Below, piece by piece: positions 36,106-45,631 of a stretch of 64,000 nt of DNA. This DNA is from Fuerstiella sp. (GTDB lineage: Bacteria; Planctomycetota; Planctomycetia; Planctomycetales; Planctomycetaceae): assembly GCA_022843805.1 (NCBI GenBank), contig JALHMY010000016.1, positions 47,367 to 111,366 of the forward strand. The letters are read 5' to 3'. Under the pieces are notes generated by a model. The model saw only the letters and a list, made by a program, of their open reading frames with translations. It was not told where the DNA came from and searched no databases. Made by a program: the position numbers and the translations under genes. Position 1 is the stretch's first letter, and the number at the start of each line of letters is the position of its first letter.

Positions 36106-36503
36106 GGGAAAGTGTCACATCCTGTGGCGCGGCTCCGTCCGCTATTGTTGATTTGTAACTCTGACCGTCCGCAAAGGATGTCCGGTGATGGCCGGGCAGA
36201 TGCAGATTTCAGAGAGGAGTTCCGACGTCCTGGCCAGAATCCTGTTTCGAAAACAAAACCGTGTGTCACGATCCCAGGGCAAAATAATGCCGGGATGCAA
36301 CAAAACTCGTATCGAACCGCAGGATCGGCTGACGCAAACGATTTTCGGTCGATTCTGCCGGATGTGCGCTGGCCGAGTGCTGGCGGATCCTACATCTGGA
36401 ACATCCGTCAGAATGGATCACTGCCCCGCGAATGCAAACTCGGGATTCAGACACGTCGATTTCCGCCGCAAAATGCGAATACAAACCGGGCGACCGTCTG
36501 CGA
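36106..36503. other. 398-bp intergenic region, nothing recognised
   Basis: Lies upstream of the HtrA gene and downstream of the TPR gene. It must hold the HtrA promoter. Open frames on the plus strand lack family resemblance and normal codon bias. No repeat was found. Confidence 0.4.
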
Positions 36504-37766
36504 TCAGTTTTGCATGGTCTGAGGACCACTGCGTTTCTGCAGCTCCTGGGCGGCAGCGGAGTGGGACGGATTGAGGGCCAGCGCTGCCTGAAACCATGTT
36601 TTCGCTAAGTCCGGTTTCCCCAGCTGATCTGCGATCTGACCGAGTCGAAAGCGAATCTCGGCACTTTGTGTGTCCTGGAAAGCCGTTTCGTGCAGTTTGG
36701 TGAATTCTTCCCGAAGTGCCTGAAGCCGCTGGACTTCTGCCGTTTCCTTTTCGGCTTCGTCTGCTTTACCCTGTTGCCGCAGAACATTGGAAAGCTGGTA
36801 ACGGGCCTCGTATTCCTGCGGACTGATTTCGACGGCCTGGCGAAGTACCTTAGACGCTTCCTCAACCTGATTTTCATCAAGCAGGAAGCGGGCCTGCAGC
36901 AGCAGCCCGTCGACATTGCGAGGGTCGAGTTTCAGGGCTTCTGCGAGACTGGCACCAGCCGCGTCCGGCTGATTCAGAGCCTGCTGACATTCGGCCATCA
37001 TCACCATACTGGCAGACGACTTTTTGCAGTCGCTCAACGTATTGAGTGCCTGTTCGTAGCGGTACAGGCGAACCTGACATTCCGCCAGCTCAAGCAGCAT
37101 TTCCTGACGATCGGGTGCGCTGGGATCTCTGCGGAGCGATTCAGTATAGTCGTCGGCTGCTTCACTGTAGCGTTCGAAGTCCTTCTGAATCAATGCCCGC
37201 AACCGAAGGGCTCGCCCATCGGCTGGCAACTTCGCTGATAAGATTTCCAGCTGTTCCATCGCCAGGTCCATAGCACCGATGTCATAGAAGGAGGCTGCCA
37301 GCCAGCGTCGAGCATTCGTATGCTCCGGATCCCGGGCCAGCACATCCAGGAGTACCCGCTGTGCGTCGGAATGCTGTCCGAGGTGATAACAGGCTTCACC
37401 AAGCAGTGGCATGGCTTCCGGACGCAGATCCTCTGACTTTGCAGCGGACGCCAGTTCCCGGGCGGCATCTCGGAAATTACCTGTTTTGAGGTCCAGCATT
37501 CCCTGAAGAAAATCAACTTGTGATTCCCAGCCGGCAATGAATCGCAGCCGAAAAATTTTTGGTCGAACAGCCCGCAGGTCATCGTTTCTGATGGCAGTCA
37601 GCGCCTGCTGATAAGTGGTCGCCGGGTCGACGGAATTCTCTGAAAATCCAAATCGCCAGATCAGCAGACCTGCCAGAACCACAACGGCCAGCGAAACGCA
37701 GGAAATGATCCGAATGGAAGCTGAACGCGATATCTTCACCAGTGAACCCGTCCGATCATCAAACAA
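36504..37766 (-). CDS. Membrane-anchored tetratricopeptide repeat protein
   Basis: A 420-residue protein with a signal anchor near the N-terminus (ISCVSLAVVVLAGLLIWRF, residues 21-39). The rest is a long series of TPR units, for example LGEACYHLGQHSDAQRVLLD, YSEAADDYTESLRRDPSAPD, LLELAECQVRLYRYEQALNT, MAECQQALNQPDAAGASLAE and LGQIADQLGKPDLAKTWFQA. These form helical solenoids for protein binding. No enzymatic part. It probably scaffolds a periplasmic or membrane complex. It is a single transcription unit. Confidence 0.85.
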   Translation of the reverse strand: MFDDRTGSLVKISRSASIRIISCVSLAVVVLAGLLIWRFGFSENSVDPATTYQQALTAIRNDDLRAVRPKIFRLRFIAGWESQVDFLQGMLDLKTGNFRDAARELASAAKSEDLRPEAMPLLGEACYHLGQHSDAQRVLLDVLARDPEHTNARRWLAASFYDIGAMDLAMEQLEILSAKLPADGRALRLRALIQKDFERYSEAADDYTESLRRDPSAPDRQEMLLELAECQVRLYRYEQALNTLSDCKKSSASMVMMAECQQALNQPDAAGASLAEALKLDPRNVDGLLLQARFLLDENQVEEASKVLRQAVEISPQEYEARYQLSNVLRQQGKADEAEKETAEVQRLQALREEFTKLHETAFQDTQSAEIRFRLGQIADQLGKPDLAKTWFQAALALNPSHSAAAQELQKRSGPQTMQN

Positions 37767-37891
37767 ACGAACACATCAATTCTGAAACTGGACTCCGGCC
37801 AAAACTCGGCTCGAAAAATCCGCCTCCATCATAACACTGAACGCGGGTCAATCGGGAAATCTGTTTCGAAAAACAGTGGGAAGATAACGAG

Positions 37892-37924
37892 AAAAGCCCG
37901 GCATCACTAAGATGCCGGGCTTTT
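37892..37924. terminator. Bidirectional intrinsic terminator after the DUF11 gene
   Basis: A perfect 14-bp stem AAAAGCCCGGCATC (37892-37905) with GATGCCGGGCTTTT (37911-37924) around a 5-base loop. The A and T tracts are part of the stem. It lies 34 bp past the minus-strand stop at 37958. Confidence 0.88.
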
Positions 37925-37957
37925 GTAAGACAGCAGAGGAGGTCAGTTACCGGAGGA

Positions 37958-40003
37958 TCATCGGCCCGAGACCGTTGACGCTTCTTCTCCGATCAGAGGT
38001 TCATTGATGGATTCGCTGGCAACTCGCAGCCGCAGTCGGTGAGTACCTTCGCGAGTGCATCGGACCTTGACAGCGAAGACTGCAGATTTACCGGGTTCGA
38101 TCTGTGGCAGTGATTTGAACACCATGACACCGTGTTCCGCAATATGATCTGACGGTCCGGCAGCCTGAATGAGTTCGAAGCCGGATGGCAGTTCACACGA
38201 CATTCCGACATTGGATGCCGATTTGCTTCCTGTATTTGTCACACGAATTTCGTAAGCTGCTTCGTCTCCAACCTTAAGGTCAGAACGATTGGCTGCAATT
38301 TTCAGCTCAAGGGCTGCGGTGCCTTCGACCATTGTTGAGTGTTCTGCCATGGTCACCCGACCATGTTCAGAAATGACTCCGGCCTGATGCAGAAGTTTTC
38401 CGGTTTCTCCTGCTTTCATTGATACCTGAAAGGCGCTGCTTTCGCCTGGCTGAATCGTACCGACAAACCATTCGATGGAGCGATCCACTTCGTTGTACTT
38501 GCCTCCGCGATCAGCTCGAACAAACTCGAATCCTTCCGGAACTCGATATTTTGCCCGTACGTTCGCCGATGGAACGCCGCCTTCATTCATCACTTTGAGA
38601 CTGTAGTTTTCCGTACGTCCGGCCATCTGTTCGGCAGGGCCTGTAATCTGCAGGTTTAGTCGTGGTTCTGCAATGCTGACAGGAGTCATCGTCTGATCTG
38701 TCAGGCCTCCATCAGCCACGGCTCGCACCGCCATCTGATGAGTGCCACCCTTGATCGCGGAAACGCTCAGTTGAGCCGTTCGGGATTCACCCGGGCTCAG
38801 TGTCCCGACTTCAATCGTCAGCAGACTGCCGCGGCGATGCTCAAGCCCATCGGGAATTGCTGCCTGAATCAGCACATTACTTGCCAGACCCGTTCCTGGA
38901 TTACTAACACGGACGACATAAGTAACCTGCTGCCCGACTTCAATCTGCTCAGGTCCTTCCACAGCCACATCAATCATGGGTTCCTGTACAGCGAACGAAG
39001 ATGATGTATGCCCGGTGAGGCGAACAAAGGCGTTCATGCGAAGGTCGCCCCGCTGACGAGGAATGACCTGCATCGAAACGGATCGTTTTTCTCCGGATTT
39101 CAGTTCACCAAACGTCCAGCTGGGGGCTGAGGTGCCGGAGAGCGGCTGAGGATCAACGCTGACAACTTCAAGTTCTGCGGGGATCACTGCTTCCGCCATC
39201 ACACTGCGGATGGTCGACTTCGATGTATTGTGGACGACCAGTTCAACGTTTCCTGGCTGACCGACATTCAGCTCACCATGCCGAACCCATTCGACCGTCA
39301 CGCCGGGGGCCTGCACGCCGGCATCTTCATCGGTGGTTTCGACAAACGATGAGCTGTCCGAGCTCTTCGTGGTGGCCGGGACTGATGATCGAGGTGATGA
39401 ACGGCGAGCTGAGTTCGCTGGTTCTGCTTTTGCATTATTCGACAGATCGGCTGTTGCCGCGGTTTTAGACTGTTCGGCGGACTTCAGCAGTTCTGCAAAC
39501 GGATTGCCTTCAGCAGCTCCGGTAGCAGGAGATTCAACAGCGCTCACTGGCGTGATCGCGCTCTCTTCCGTACCGTCCTGCTCAAAGGCTGCCTGGGTGA
39601 CAGTCCTGTCGGCGGCTTTGCCACTGGCTCCGCTGCCATTGTCTCCACTGCTGTGTACCTGAAAAGCTGCGGGCCAGCCAGAAGAAACTTCGGGCGCCAC
39701 TTTCTTCGCGGTCTTCATCCGTTCGCGGAGAACCGGAGCACCTTCAGCCTTCTTTGCGGCGGGCACTGACCCTCCGGACTTCAGTTCAGACGCAGCGCCT
39801 GCGTCTGACGGAGAATAATACGAAACCTGCCCGTTTCGCTTTGCCGCAGCGGGGCCTTTTAAGGCTTCCGGCAGCGGAGCGACTTCAGACTTCTTCTGGA
39901 TACGATCCCAGTCGGCGAAAGGGTTTTTCTCCTGTCCCTGTGAGACGGGCAAACCCAAAGACACAAGGCACACAGCACTTATAAGACGGCGTCGGATCGA
40001 CAT
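37958..40003 (-). CDS. Exported DUF11/CARDB-repeat envelope protein
   Basis: A 681-residue protein. Residues 1-23 are a signal peptide (MSIRRRLISAVCLVSLGLPV). Residues 24-230 are low-complexity, rich in Ala, Lys, Ser and Pro. From about residue 232 there are four immunoglobulin-like DUF11-type repeats, each with the pattern of VGxxxxYxVxVxNxG followed by ASNV or SANV and an LPSGFE-like turn: LNVGQPGNVELVVHN, IEVGQQVTYVVRVSNPG, MAGRTENYSLKVMNEGG and LKVGDEAAYEIRVTNTG. Such proteins are large surface or periplasmic structural proteins. No anchor motif or C-terminal sorting signal is visible. A strong terminator follows. Confidence 0.87.
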   Translation of the reverse strand: MSIRRRLISAVCLVSLGLPVSQGQEKNPFADWDRIQKKSEVAPLPEALKGPAAAKRNGQVSYYSPSDAGAASELKSGGSVPAAKKAEGAPVLRERMKTAKKVAPEVSSGWPAAFQVHSSGDNGSGASGKAADRTVTQAAFEQDGTEESAITPVSAVESPATGAAEGNPFAELLKSAEQSKTAATADLSNNAKAEPANSARRSSPRSSVPATTKSSDSSSFVETTDEDAGVQAPGVTVEWVRHGELNVGQPGNVELVVHNTSKSTIRSVMAEAVIPAELEVVSVDPQPLSGTSAPSWTFGELKSGEKRSVSMQVIPRQRGDLRMNAFVRLTGHTSSSFAVQEPMIDVAVEGPEQIEVGQQVTYVVRVSNPGTGLASNVLIQAAIPDGLEHRRGSLLTIEVGTLSPGESRTAQLSVSAIKGGTHQMAVRAVADGGLTDQTMTPVSIAEPRLNLQITGPAEQMAGRTENYSLKVMNEGGVPSANVRAKYRVPEGFEFVRADRGGKYNEVDRSIEWFVGTIQPGESSAFQVSMKAGETGKLLHQAGVISEHGRVTMAEHSTMVEGTAALELKIAANRSDLKVGDEAAYEIRVTNTGSKSASNVGMSCELPSGFELIQAAGPSDHIAEHGVMVFKSLPQIEPGKSAVFAVKVRCTREGTHRLRLRVASESINEPLIGEEASTVSGR

Positions 40004-40283
40004 CTGTTTTCCTCCGGCGACATCGCTGAACTGAACACGGAAGCACCGAGTCAGAGCGATCAGAATCGAAATTTGCGATGGCCGAAATACCGGAACACAC
40101 CGCCTCTGTATCGATACATCGTCGAGAAAGCTGAAATGACTTGATCCGATTATTCAATTTGGGAGGACTGCCCTGACTTTTCGCGTTATACCGATTATAA
40201 CGCCGTATGCACCGGCAATTTTTGCCGATGGAAGGCGGAAGGTGACCGCCTGATTCAACCTTTGTTTTCTCTTAGCAGGTTCA

Positions 40284-40772
40284 ATGCGTATGAATGCTCG
40301 TGATGCCATTAAAGTTGGTATGGATATGGCTGAATATGTTTCACTGGCGTATGTCAGCGACTTGAATGCCGAACAGTTTCTGCATCGCCCATGCCAGGGG
40401 ACCAACCATATTACATGGCAGATAGGCCATCTGATTGCGTCCGAACATGAAATGATTCAAAAGGTGTGTCCCGGCTTCATGCCGGAGCTGCCGGCCGGAT
40501 TTGCCGCGAAGTATACAAAGGAAACGGCCGGTCTGAACGATGTCTCCAAGTTCCATTCAAAGGACGAACTGTTGTCCGCATATCGGGCTCAGCGGGCCGG
40601 AACTCTGGCCGCACTGCAGTCCCTGACGGACGCCGATCTGGATCGTGCGACCGGTGTGGATTATGCTCCAACTGTTGCCGCCATGTTTTCAATGCAGGGG
40701 TCTCACTGGCTGATGCATGCCGGCCAGTGGGTAATTATCCGTCGACAGCACGGATTGCCACCTTTGTTTTAG
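40284..40772 (+). CDS. DinB-family four-helix protein
   Basis: A 162-residue protein. The DinB_2-type metal-binding helices show ITWQIGHLIASEHEM (His at residues 47 and about 53) and SHWLMHAGQWVIIRRQHGLP near the C-terminus, giving the typical three-His site. Family members include metal-dependent thiol transferases and proteins of unknown role. There are two in-frame starts (40284, 40290). The neighbour on the minus strand converges with it and the upstream gene is divergent, so it is transcribed alone. Confidence 0.82.
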   Translation: MRMNARDAIKVGMDMAEYVSLAYVSDLNAEQFLHRPCQGTNHITWQIGHLIASEHEMIQKVCPGFMPELPAGFAAKYTKETAGLNDVSKFHSKDELLSAYRAQRAGTLAALQSLTDADLDRATGVDYAPTVAAMFSMQGSHWLMHAGQWVIIRRQHGLPPLF

Positions 40773-40807
40773 AACCCCTGACGAATCCTCGCTTCTGCTG
40801 ATTCAGG

Positions 40808-41926
40808 TCAGAAGCACCGGTGCTTTTCAACCAGATCCCAGTTCACATCAACTCCAAGTCCTGGCATTGATGACAGCGTCGTGAAAGGCCCCTCAATGAC
40901 GAGCGGGTTGTTTGCAATAGAGAATTCGTGGTAGCTGGGCCCAAGGCAGTCGCCAGGAATTGTCTCAATCTGCACGTTCGGTGTTGAAACCACAAAGTGC
41001 ATCATTGCGGCTGCACTCGGATCCCATTCCAGATTGGACCCAATTGTGCATGGGATCTGATGGGCTTCTGCCAGATCGGCGATTTTGCGAGCTTTTGCGA
41101 TTCCACCCTGTTTGCCTGGATACAGGGTGATCGCATCGCAGCACTGCTGTTCAATCAGTTCCACAGCCTGAACTTCGTCAAAGCAGCTTTCGTCCGCAAG
41201 TACTTTAATTCCCAGCTGTTTCCGGAGGCGTCGCAGTCCGGTGTAGTTTCCTCGCGGCAGCGGCTGTTCCACGAGAGCAACATGGAAATCAGTCATCCGT
41301 TCCAGACACCAGAACGCCTGCTCTTCATTCCAGCCACCATTCGCATCAATCGTCAGCTGAGTGTCATTGCCGATCGCTTCCCGGACGACTCTCACGCGTT
41401 CCACGTCCTTCTTCGGGTCGGTTCCGACTTTGACTTTAATTGTTGTAAATCCGGCGGCCACCAGGGCTGTTGCACGCTGGCTGGCGATTTCGGGCTCATA
41501 AGCTCCAAGGGAAAATCGATTTCTGATCGTCAGAGGACGTACCGCCCCACCCAGCAGTTCGTACACCGGCTTCTGCGATTCCTTTCCAAGCACGTCCCAG
41601 CAAGCCATTTCCACCGCAGATTTCGCAAACCAGTTGTCGACCGCGACGGCATCCATTCTTGCTGAAATGGCGGGCAGGTCAGCTGGATCACATCCTGTCA
41701 CAATCGGGCCGAGAAGGTGCTCGATCATGGCACATGCTCCCCAGACGGTTTCACCGCTCCAGCGAGGTGTCACTGTCGCTTCACCAACTCCAACCAGTCC
41801 GGTATCAGTCGTAAGCCGCACCAGAACAAACTGAGAAACATCATGTTTTCCGAGTGCCGAAATCATTCGGCGTTCGGGCTTTAGCGGAATTCGAACAGGG
41901 ATCGCTTCAATCCGGGAAACCAGCAT
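40808..41926 (-). CDS. Enolase-superfamily enzyme, muconate lactonizing/dipeptide epimerase type
   Basis: A 372-residue enzyme with a complete active site: KVKVG (Lys164 and Lys166), Asp194 in TIDANGGW, Glu220 in LVEQPLP, Asp245 in LADES and Lys272 in YPGKQGG, plus IGSNLEWD. The KxK/Lys set marks the muconate lactonizing subgroup, which includes N-acylamino-acid racemases, dipeptide epimerases and cycloisomerases. The window holds a close relative at 59575-60705 sharing the same YPGK-x-GG and GSNLEWD segments. It diverges from a zinc deacylase gene (42163), so an N-acylamino-acid or related substrate is plausible. Substrate is unproven. Confidence 0.88.
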   Translation of the reverse strand: MLVSRIEAIPVRIPLKPERRMISALGKHDVSQFVLVRLTTDTGLVGVGEATVTPRWSGETVWGACAMIEHLLGPIVTGCDPADLPAISARMDAVAVDNWFAKSAVEMACWDVLGKESQKPVYELLGGAVRPLTIRNRFSLGAYEPEIASQRATALVAAGFTTIKVKVGTDPKKDVERVRVVREAIGNDTQLTIDANGGWNEEQAFWCLERMTDFHVALVEQPLPRGNYTGLRRLRKQLGIKVLADESCFDEVQAVELIEQQCCDAITLYPGKQGGIAKARKIADLAEAHQIPCTIGSNLEWDPSAAAMMHFVVSTPNVQIETIPGDCLGPSYHEFSIANNPLVIEGPFTTLSSMPGLGVDVNWDLVEKHRCF

Positions 41927-42162
41927 GGCACAATCTCAGGCAGGGATTAATTCTCAGGCAAATGTGAACGGAGTACTGCGACAGCACGGAGCACTGTGGC
42001 AGCGTGGTTTCGAAGAATAGTATTCGAGCAAGCCAGAGCCCACTCAGTCTGAGCCCCGGAAAGAAAAATTTATTGAGCTGGCCGATCGTTAATTGACAGA
42101 TCGTCAGGTCCCCCACTGATTCATATTGATGTCGACATTCGTCACGAAAAACGGAAAACGCC

Positions 42163-43191
42163 ATGGAACGTGTGATTGTTCGTCCGGAACGCCTCGATCT
42201 TGATTCACCAGGCCGCAGAGACTACTGGGTCGCTCTTGAGCATGACAGTATCTGGGGTGATCATCTGATCCCACTCACTGTTTTTGTGGGACCGGAGACG
42301 AAGGAGGGCGAGGGGCTGGTGTCCTTCGGTTCCAACCACGGAAATGAATACGAGGGGCCCGTTGTACTCAAACATCTGATGCGGGAGATTAAGCTGCAGG
42401 ATGTAAGAGGCAGAATCATTTTGGTTCCCGTTTTGAATCCGGCCGCGTTTCTGGCGGGGACACGTGAGAGTCAGCTGGATGATCGAGTGAATCTGAACCG
42501 GGCCTTTGTGCCGGGGGCTGGCACATCGTCGGGTCTGACCGGAATTACTCATCGCATTGCTGCATTTGTCCGTGAATACATCTGGCCTCGGGTGCACATT
42601 GTACTGGACCTTCACTCCGGGGGTGATGTGGCCCGGTTTACGATTTGTGCCAATTATCATCCAATTGATGATCCGGTACTGAGTGCTAAGATCGAAGAAA
42701 CGGCCCGATGGTTTGGCACGCCTTCACTGATGATTTATCAGAATCAGACTCCGGGACTGCTGCCGAGTGAAGCGGAGCGGCTGGGCAAGATCACTGTGGG
42801 GACAGAACTCGGCTGGGGCCGGGCGGTGAATCCGGAAGGCGTGCTCTACGGCCGACAGGGGGTTCTGGCTGCGGCGATTAATAATGGATTGCTGAAGGGA
42901 CAGATTCAACCCATTGCCCACCACAAGGCAGGAACTCAGCGAAAGCTGGAAATGGTGAATCGGGAGTGTTTCATTCCGGCTCCCTTTGCGGGACACTATG
43001 AACCACTTGTTGAATGCGGTGCCAGCGTAAAGAAGGGACAAACTGTCGGACTGCTGCACGACTTTGATCGCATCGATCTCGACCCATGGCCGTGTATTGC
43101 CGCGCTGGATGGAGTTGTGCTTGCTCAGGCCTGGGTAGCCCCGGTGCCGCGTGGCCAGCACATTGTGGTGGTGGCGAAGGAGCTTTCGTAA
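42163..43191 (+). CDS. Succinylglutamate desuccinylase/aspartoacylase-family zinc deacylase
   Basis: A 342-residue M14-like enzyme. Zinc ligands are His59 and Glu62 in GSNHGNEYEG and His151 in LDLHSGGD; VNLNRAFVPG carries the substrate-binding Arg/Asn pair and TELGWG the likely general-base Glu. The C-terminal part (LVECGASVKKGQTVGLL) is a beta-domain common to this group. The closest general resemblance is to N-acetyl-diaminobutyrate deacetylases such as DoeB. It should cleave an N-acyl group from an amino acid or polyamine. It diverges from an enolase-superfamily gene across a 236-bp promoter region, and 43 bp separate it from the next gene. Confidence 0.87.
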   Translation: MERVIVRPERLDLDSPGRRDYWVALEHDSIWGDHLIPLTVFVGPETKEGEGLVSFGSNHGNEYEGPVVLKHLMREIKLQDVRGRIILVPVLNPAAFLAGTRESQLDDRVNLNRAFVPGAGTSSGLTGITHRIAAFVREYIWPRVHIVLDLHSGGDVARFTICANYHPIDDPVLSAKIEETARWFGTPSLMIYQNQTPGLLPSEAERLGKITVGTELGWGRAVNPEGVLYGRQGVLAAAINNGLLKGQIQPIAHHKAGTQRKLEMVNRECFIPAPFAGHYEPLVECGASVKKGQTVGLLHDFDRIDLDPWPCIAALDGVVLAQAWVAPVPRGQHIVVVAKELS

Positions 43192-43234
43192 CGGTGACAG
43201 AGTTTCAGTTTGCAGGCCGCCGGAGTGTCAGCTG

Positions 43235-45631
43235 ATGAAATCCGTGATCAAACAGGTTCTTTGGTTCCTGCTGCTGTGCGCTCTGCCTGCAGACAATATT
43301 GCAGCCTGGCAGTCTCCTGCTGAAAGTGCAAAGGTCCCGGGTGTGCTGAGGATTTCCGAGAGCGTTCAGACTTTTCTGAGCAATCACTGTATTGAGTGTC
43401 ATGCGGGGGAATCAGCAAAGGCCGGACTTGCGCTGGACAGCGAATCGACTGGCCGAACGGAAGATCAGTGGGAGCTGTGGGAGAAAGTTGTTCGCCGACT
43501 TCGCGTTCGTCAAATGCCTCCCGCCGAGAGTGTTCGTCCGAAAGAATCTGATTACGTTTCGATCACAGCAGAGCTGGAAGGGATGCTTGATCGATTTGCA
43601 GATTTAAAGCCGCGCCCCGGACGCACGGAGGCATTTCGTCGGCTGACACGTACTGAATACCAGAATGCCATCCGTGATCTGCTTGCATTGAAAATTGACG
43701 CATCGGCCCTGCTTCCTGCCGACGAGTCGAGCCATGGATTTGATAACATCACGGTGGGTGACCTTTCGCCCGTATTGCTCAATCGGTACATCGCGGCGGC
43801 TGGAAAGATTAGCCGAATTGCTGTCGGGCGAGTTGGACTTTCGCCGGACAGCGAGACCATTCGCATTCGTCCGGACGTGACTCAGGAAGAGCATGTTGCC
43901 GGTTTGCCGCTGGGGACTCGGGGTGGTGCACTCATTCCGCTGAACTTTCCCCAGGACGGTGAATACGAAGTTCAGATTCGACTGACGCGCGACCGCAACG
44001 AGGAAGTTGAAGGGCTGAAACAGCCACATGAGCTTGAGCTGCTGCTGGATCGTCGTCGAATTCAGCTTCTGACGGTGGCGCCTCCCGCTGACGGTCGCGA
44101 TTTTTCAACCGTCGATGCGCACCTGAAAATTCGATTTACTGCCACCGCAGGACCACATGATCTGGGAGTGACTTTTATCAAAAAGCCTACTCATCTGGCC
44201 GAAACAAAGCGGCAGCCGCTCAATGTTCGTTTCAATATGCATCGGCACCCCAGACTGACCCCCGCGATTTTTCAGGTTTCGGTCACAGGACCATTTGGCG
44301 CGCCGGTCGCAGGGGACACCCCCAGTCGGCAGCGAATTTTTACCTGCAGACCCGCATCCGGCAGCGAAAAACCGTCGGTTGAAGAAGTGCGACAGTGTGC
44401 CGAAAAGTTGCTGCTGAATCTAATGACCACCGCGTATCGGCGACCTGCAACGGCCGACGATCTGCTGCAACCCATGCGTTTGTTCGAAGAGGCAGGGGGT
44501 GTCGGCGATTTTGAAGCAGGCATTGAGGCTGCGGTGAGCTCTGTGCTGGTCAGCCCCGGTTTTCTGTTTCGGATCGAACGTGACCCTCCGGAACTGTCGT
44601 CGGGTACTCCGTTTCGTATCAGTGATCTCGAGCTGGCATCAAGGCTTTCCTTCTTTCTGTGGAGCAGCCTGCCTGACGACGAGCTGTTGCAGCTGGCTGC
44701 GGCCGGGCGTCTGAGTCAGCCAGCTGTTCTGGAGCAGCAAACTCGAAGAATGCTGAATGACGAGCGGTCCCGCGCACTGATCAGCAACTTTGTGGAACAG
44801 TGGCTGTATCTTCGGAATCTGGAATCGATCACGCCTGATGCTCGAATATTCCCGGATTTTGACGACAACCTGCGTCAGGCGTTTCGTCAGGAGACGGAGC
44901 TGTTTGTGCAACACGTCATTCGCAGCGATTGCAGTGTGACGGAACTGCTCAATGCCAACTATACGTTTCTCAACGAACGATTGGCGAAGCATTACGGAGT
45001 TCCTCATGTTTATGGCAGTCATTTTCGCCGAGTTGACATGGGTGAGAATCGTCAGCGGGGAGGGCTGCTGCGACACGGAAGTATTCTTACGGTCACATCG
45101 TATGCAACAAGGACTTCCCCTGTGATTCGCGGCCATTGGGTACTGAAAAATCTGATTGGTGCACCGCCCGCTCCGCCGCCGGCTGATGTTCCCGCTCTGA
45201 AGGACAATACTGTGGCAGCCAGCCTGTCTGTTCGCGACCGGCTTGCCGAGCATCGTGCGAATCAGGCATGTGCCGGTTGTCATAACCTGATGGATCCGGT
45301 GGGTTTTGCCATGGAGAACTATGATGCTGTTGGGCGCTGGCGAGACCGGGAAGGAGAACTTCCGATTGATGCAACCGGATTTTTGGCAGATGGTCAGCCT
45401 TTTACGGGAGTTTCAGGGCTGGAGCAGCAAATCGTCAGTCGTCCGGAGCTGTTTGTCGGTACAATGACAGAGAAGCTGCTCACCTTTGCTTTGGGACGCG
45501 GAGTGGAATATCAGGACGCACCTGCGATACGCCGCATTGTGAGGCGAGCGGAGCGCGACGGCTTTTGTTTTTCGTCGATTATCCTTGGGATTGTCAGCAG
45601 TGATCCGTTTCAGATGAGGACTGCGCCATGA
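43235..45631 (+). CDS. DUF1592-type planctomycete cytochrome-domain protein (DUF1587-DUF1592-DUF1588-DUF1585)
   Basis: A 798-residue exported protein from the ATG at 43235, which opens with a signal peptide (IKQVLWFLLLCALPADNIAA). A cytochrome-like heme site CIECH is at residues 52-56. The order after it is DUF1587 (FRRLTRTEYQNAIRDLLALK), DUF1595/DUF1592 (LASRLSFFLWSSLPDDELL, then FVEQWLYLRNL), DUF1588 (QRGGLLRHGSILTVTSYATR, with CAGCHNLMDPVGFAMENYD) and DUF1585. A second CxxCH lies in that DUF1588 part. These proteins are a planctomycete hallmark and are thought to be periplasmic redox or structural proteins. Its stop overlaps the DUF1552 start by 4 bp. Confidence 0.93.
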   Translation: MKSVIKQVLWFLLLCALPADNIAAWQSPAESAKVPGVLRISESVQTFLSNHCIECHAGESAKAGLALDSESTGRTEDQWELWEKVVRRLRVRQMPPAESVRPKESDYVSITAELEGMLDRFADLKPRPGRTEAFRRLTRTEYQNAIRDLLALKIDASALLPADESSHGFDNITVGDLSPVLLNRYIAAAGKISRIAVGRVGLSPDSETIRIRPDVTQEEHVAGLPLGTRGGALIPLNFPQDGEYEVQIRLTRDRNEEVEGLKQPHELELLLDRRRIQLLTVAPPADGRDFSTVDAHLKIRFTATAGPHDLGVTFIKKPTHLAETKRQPLNVRFNMHRHPRLTPAIFQVSVTGPFGAPVAGDTPSRQRIFTCRPASGSEKPSVEEVRQCAEKLLLNLMTTAYRRPATADDLLQPMRLFEEAGGVGDFEAGIEAAVSSVLVSPGFLFRIERDPPELSSGTPFRISDLELASRLSFFLWSSLPDDELLQLAAAGRLSQPAVLEQQTRRMLNDERSRALISNFVEQWLYLRNLESITPDARIFPDFDDNLRQAFRQETELFVQHVIRSDCSVTELLNANYTFLNERLAKHYGVPHVYGSHFRRVDMGENRQRGGLLRHGSILTVTSYATRTSPVIRGHWVLKNLIGAPPAPPPADVPALKDNTVAASLSVRDRLAEHRANQACAGCHNLMDPVGFAMENYDAVGRWRDREGELPIDATGFLADGQPFTGVSGLEQQIVSRPELFVGTMTEKLLTFALGRGVEYQDAPAIRRIVRRAERDGFCFSSIILGIVSSDPFQMRTAP

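Noticed and set aside
36112..36522. Plus-strand frame between the HtrA and TPR genes
   Set aside because: No family, odd composition, and it runs into the antisense of the TPR gene end.
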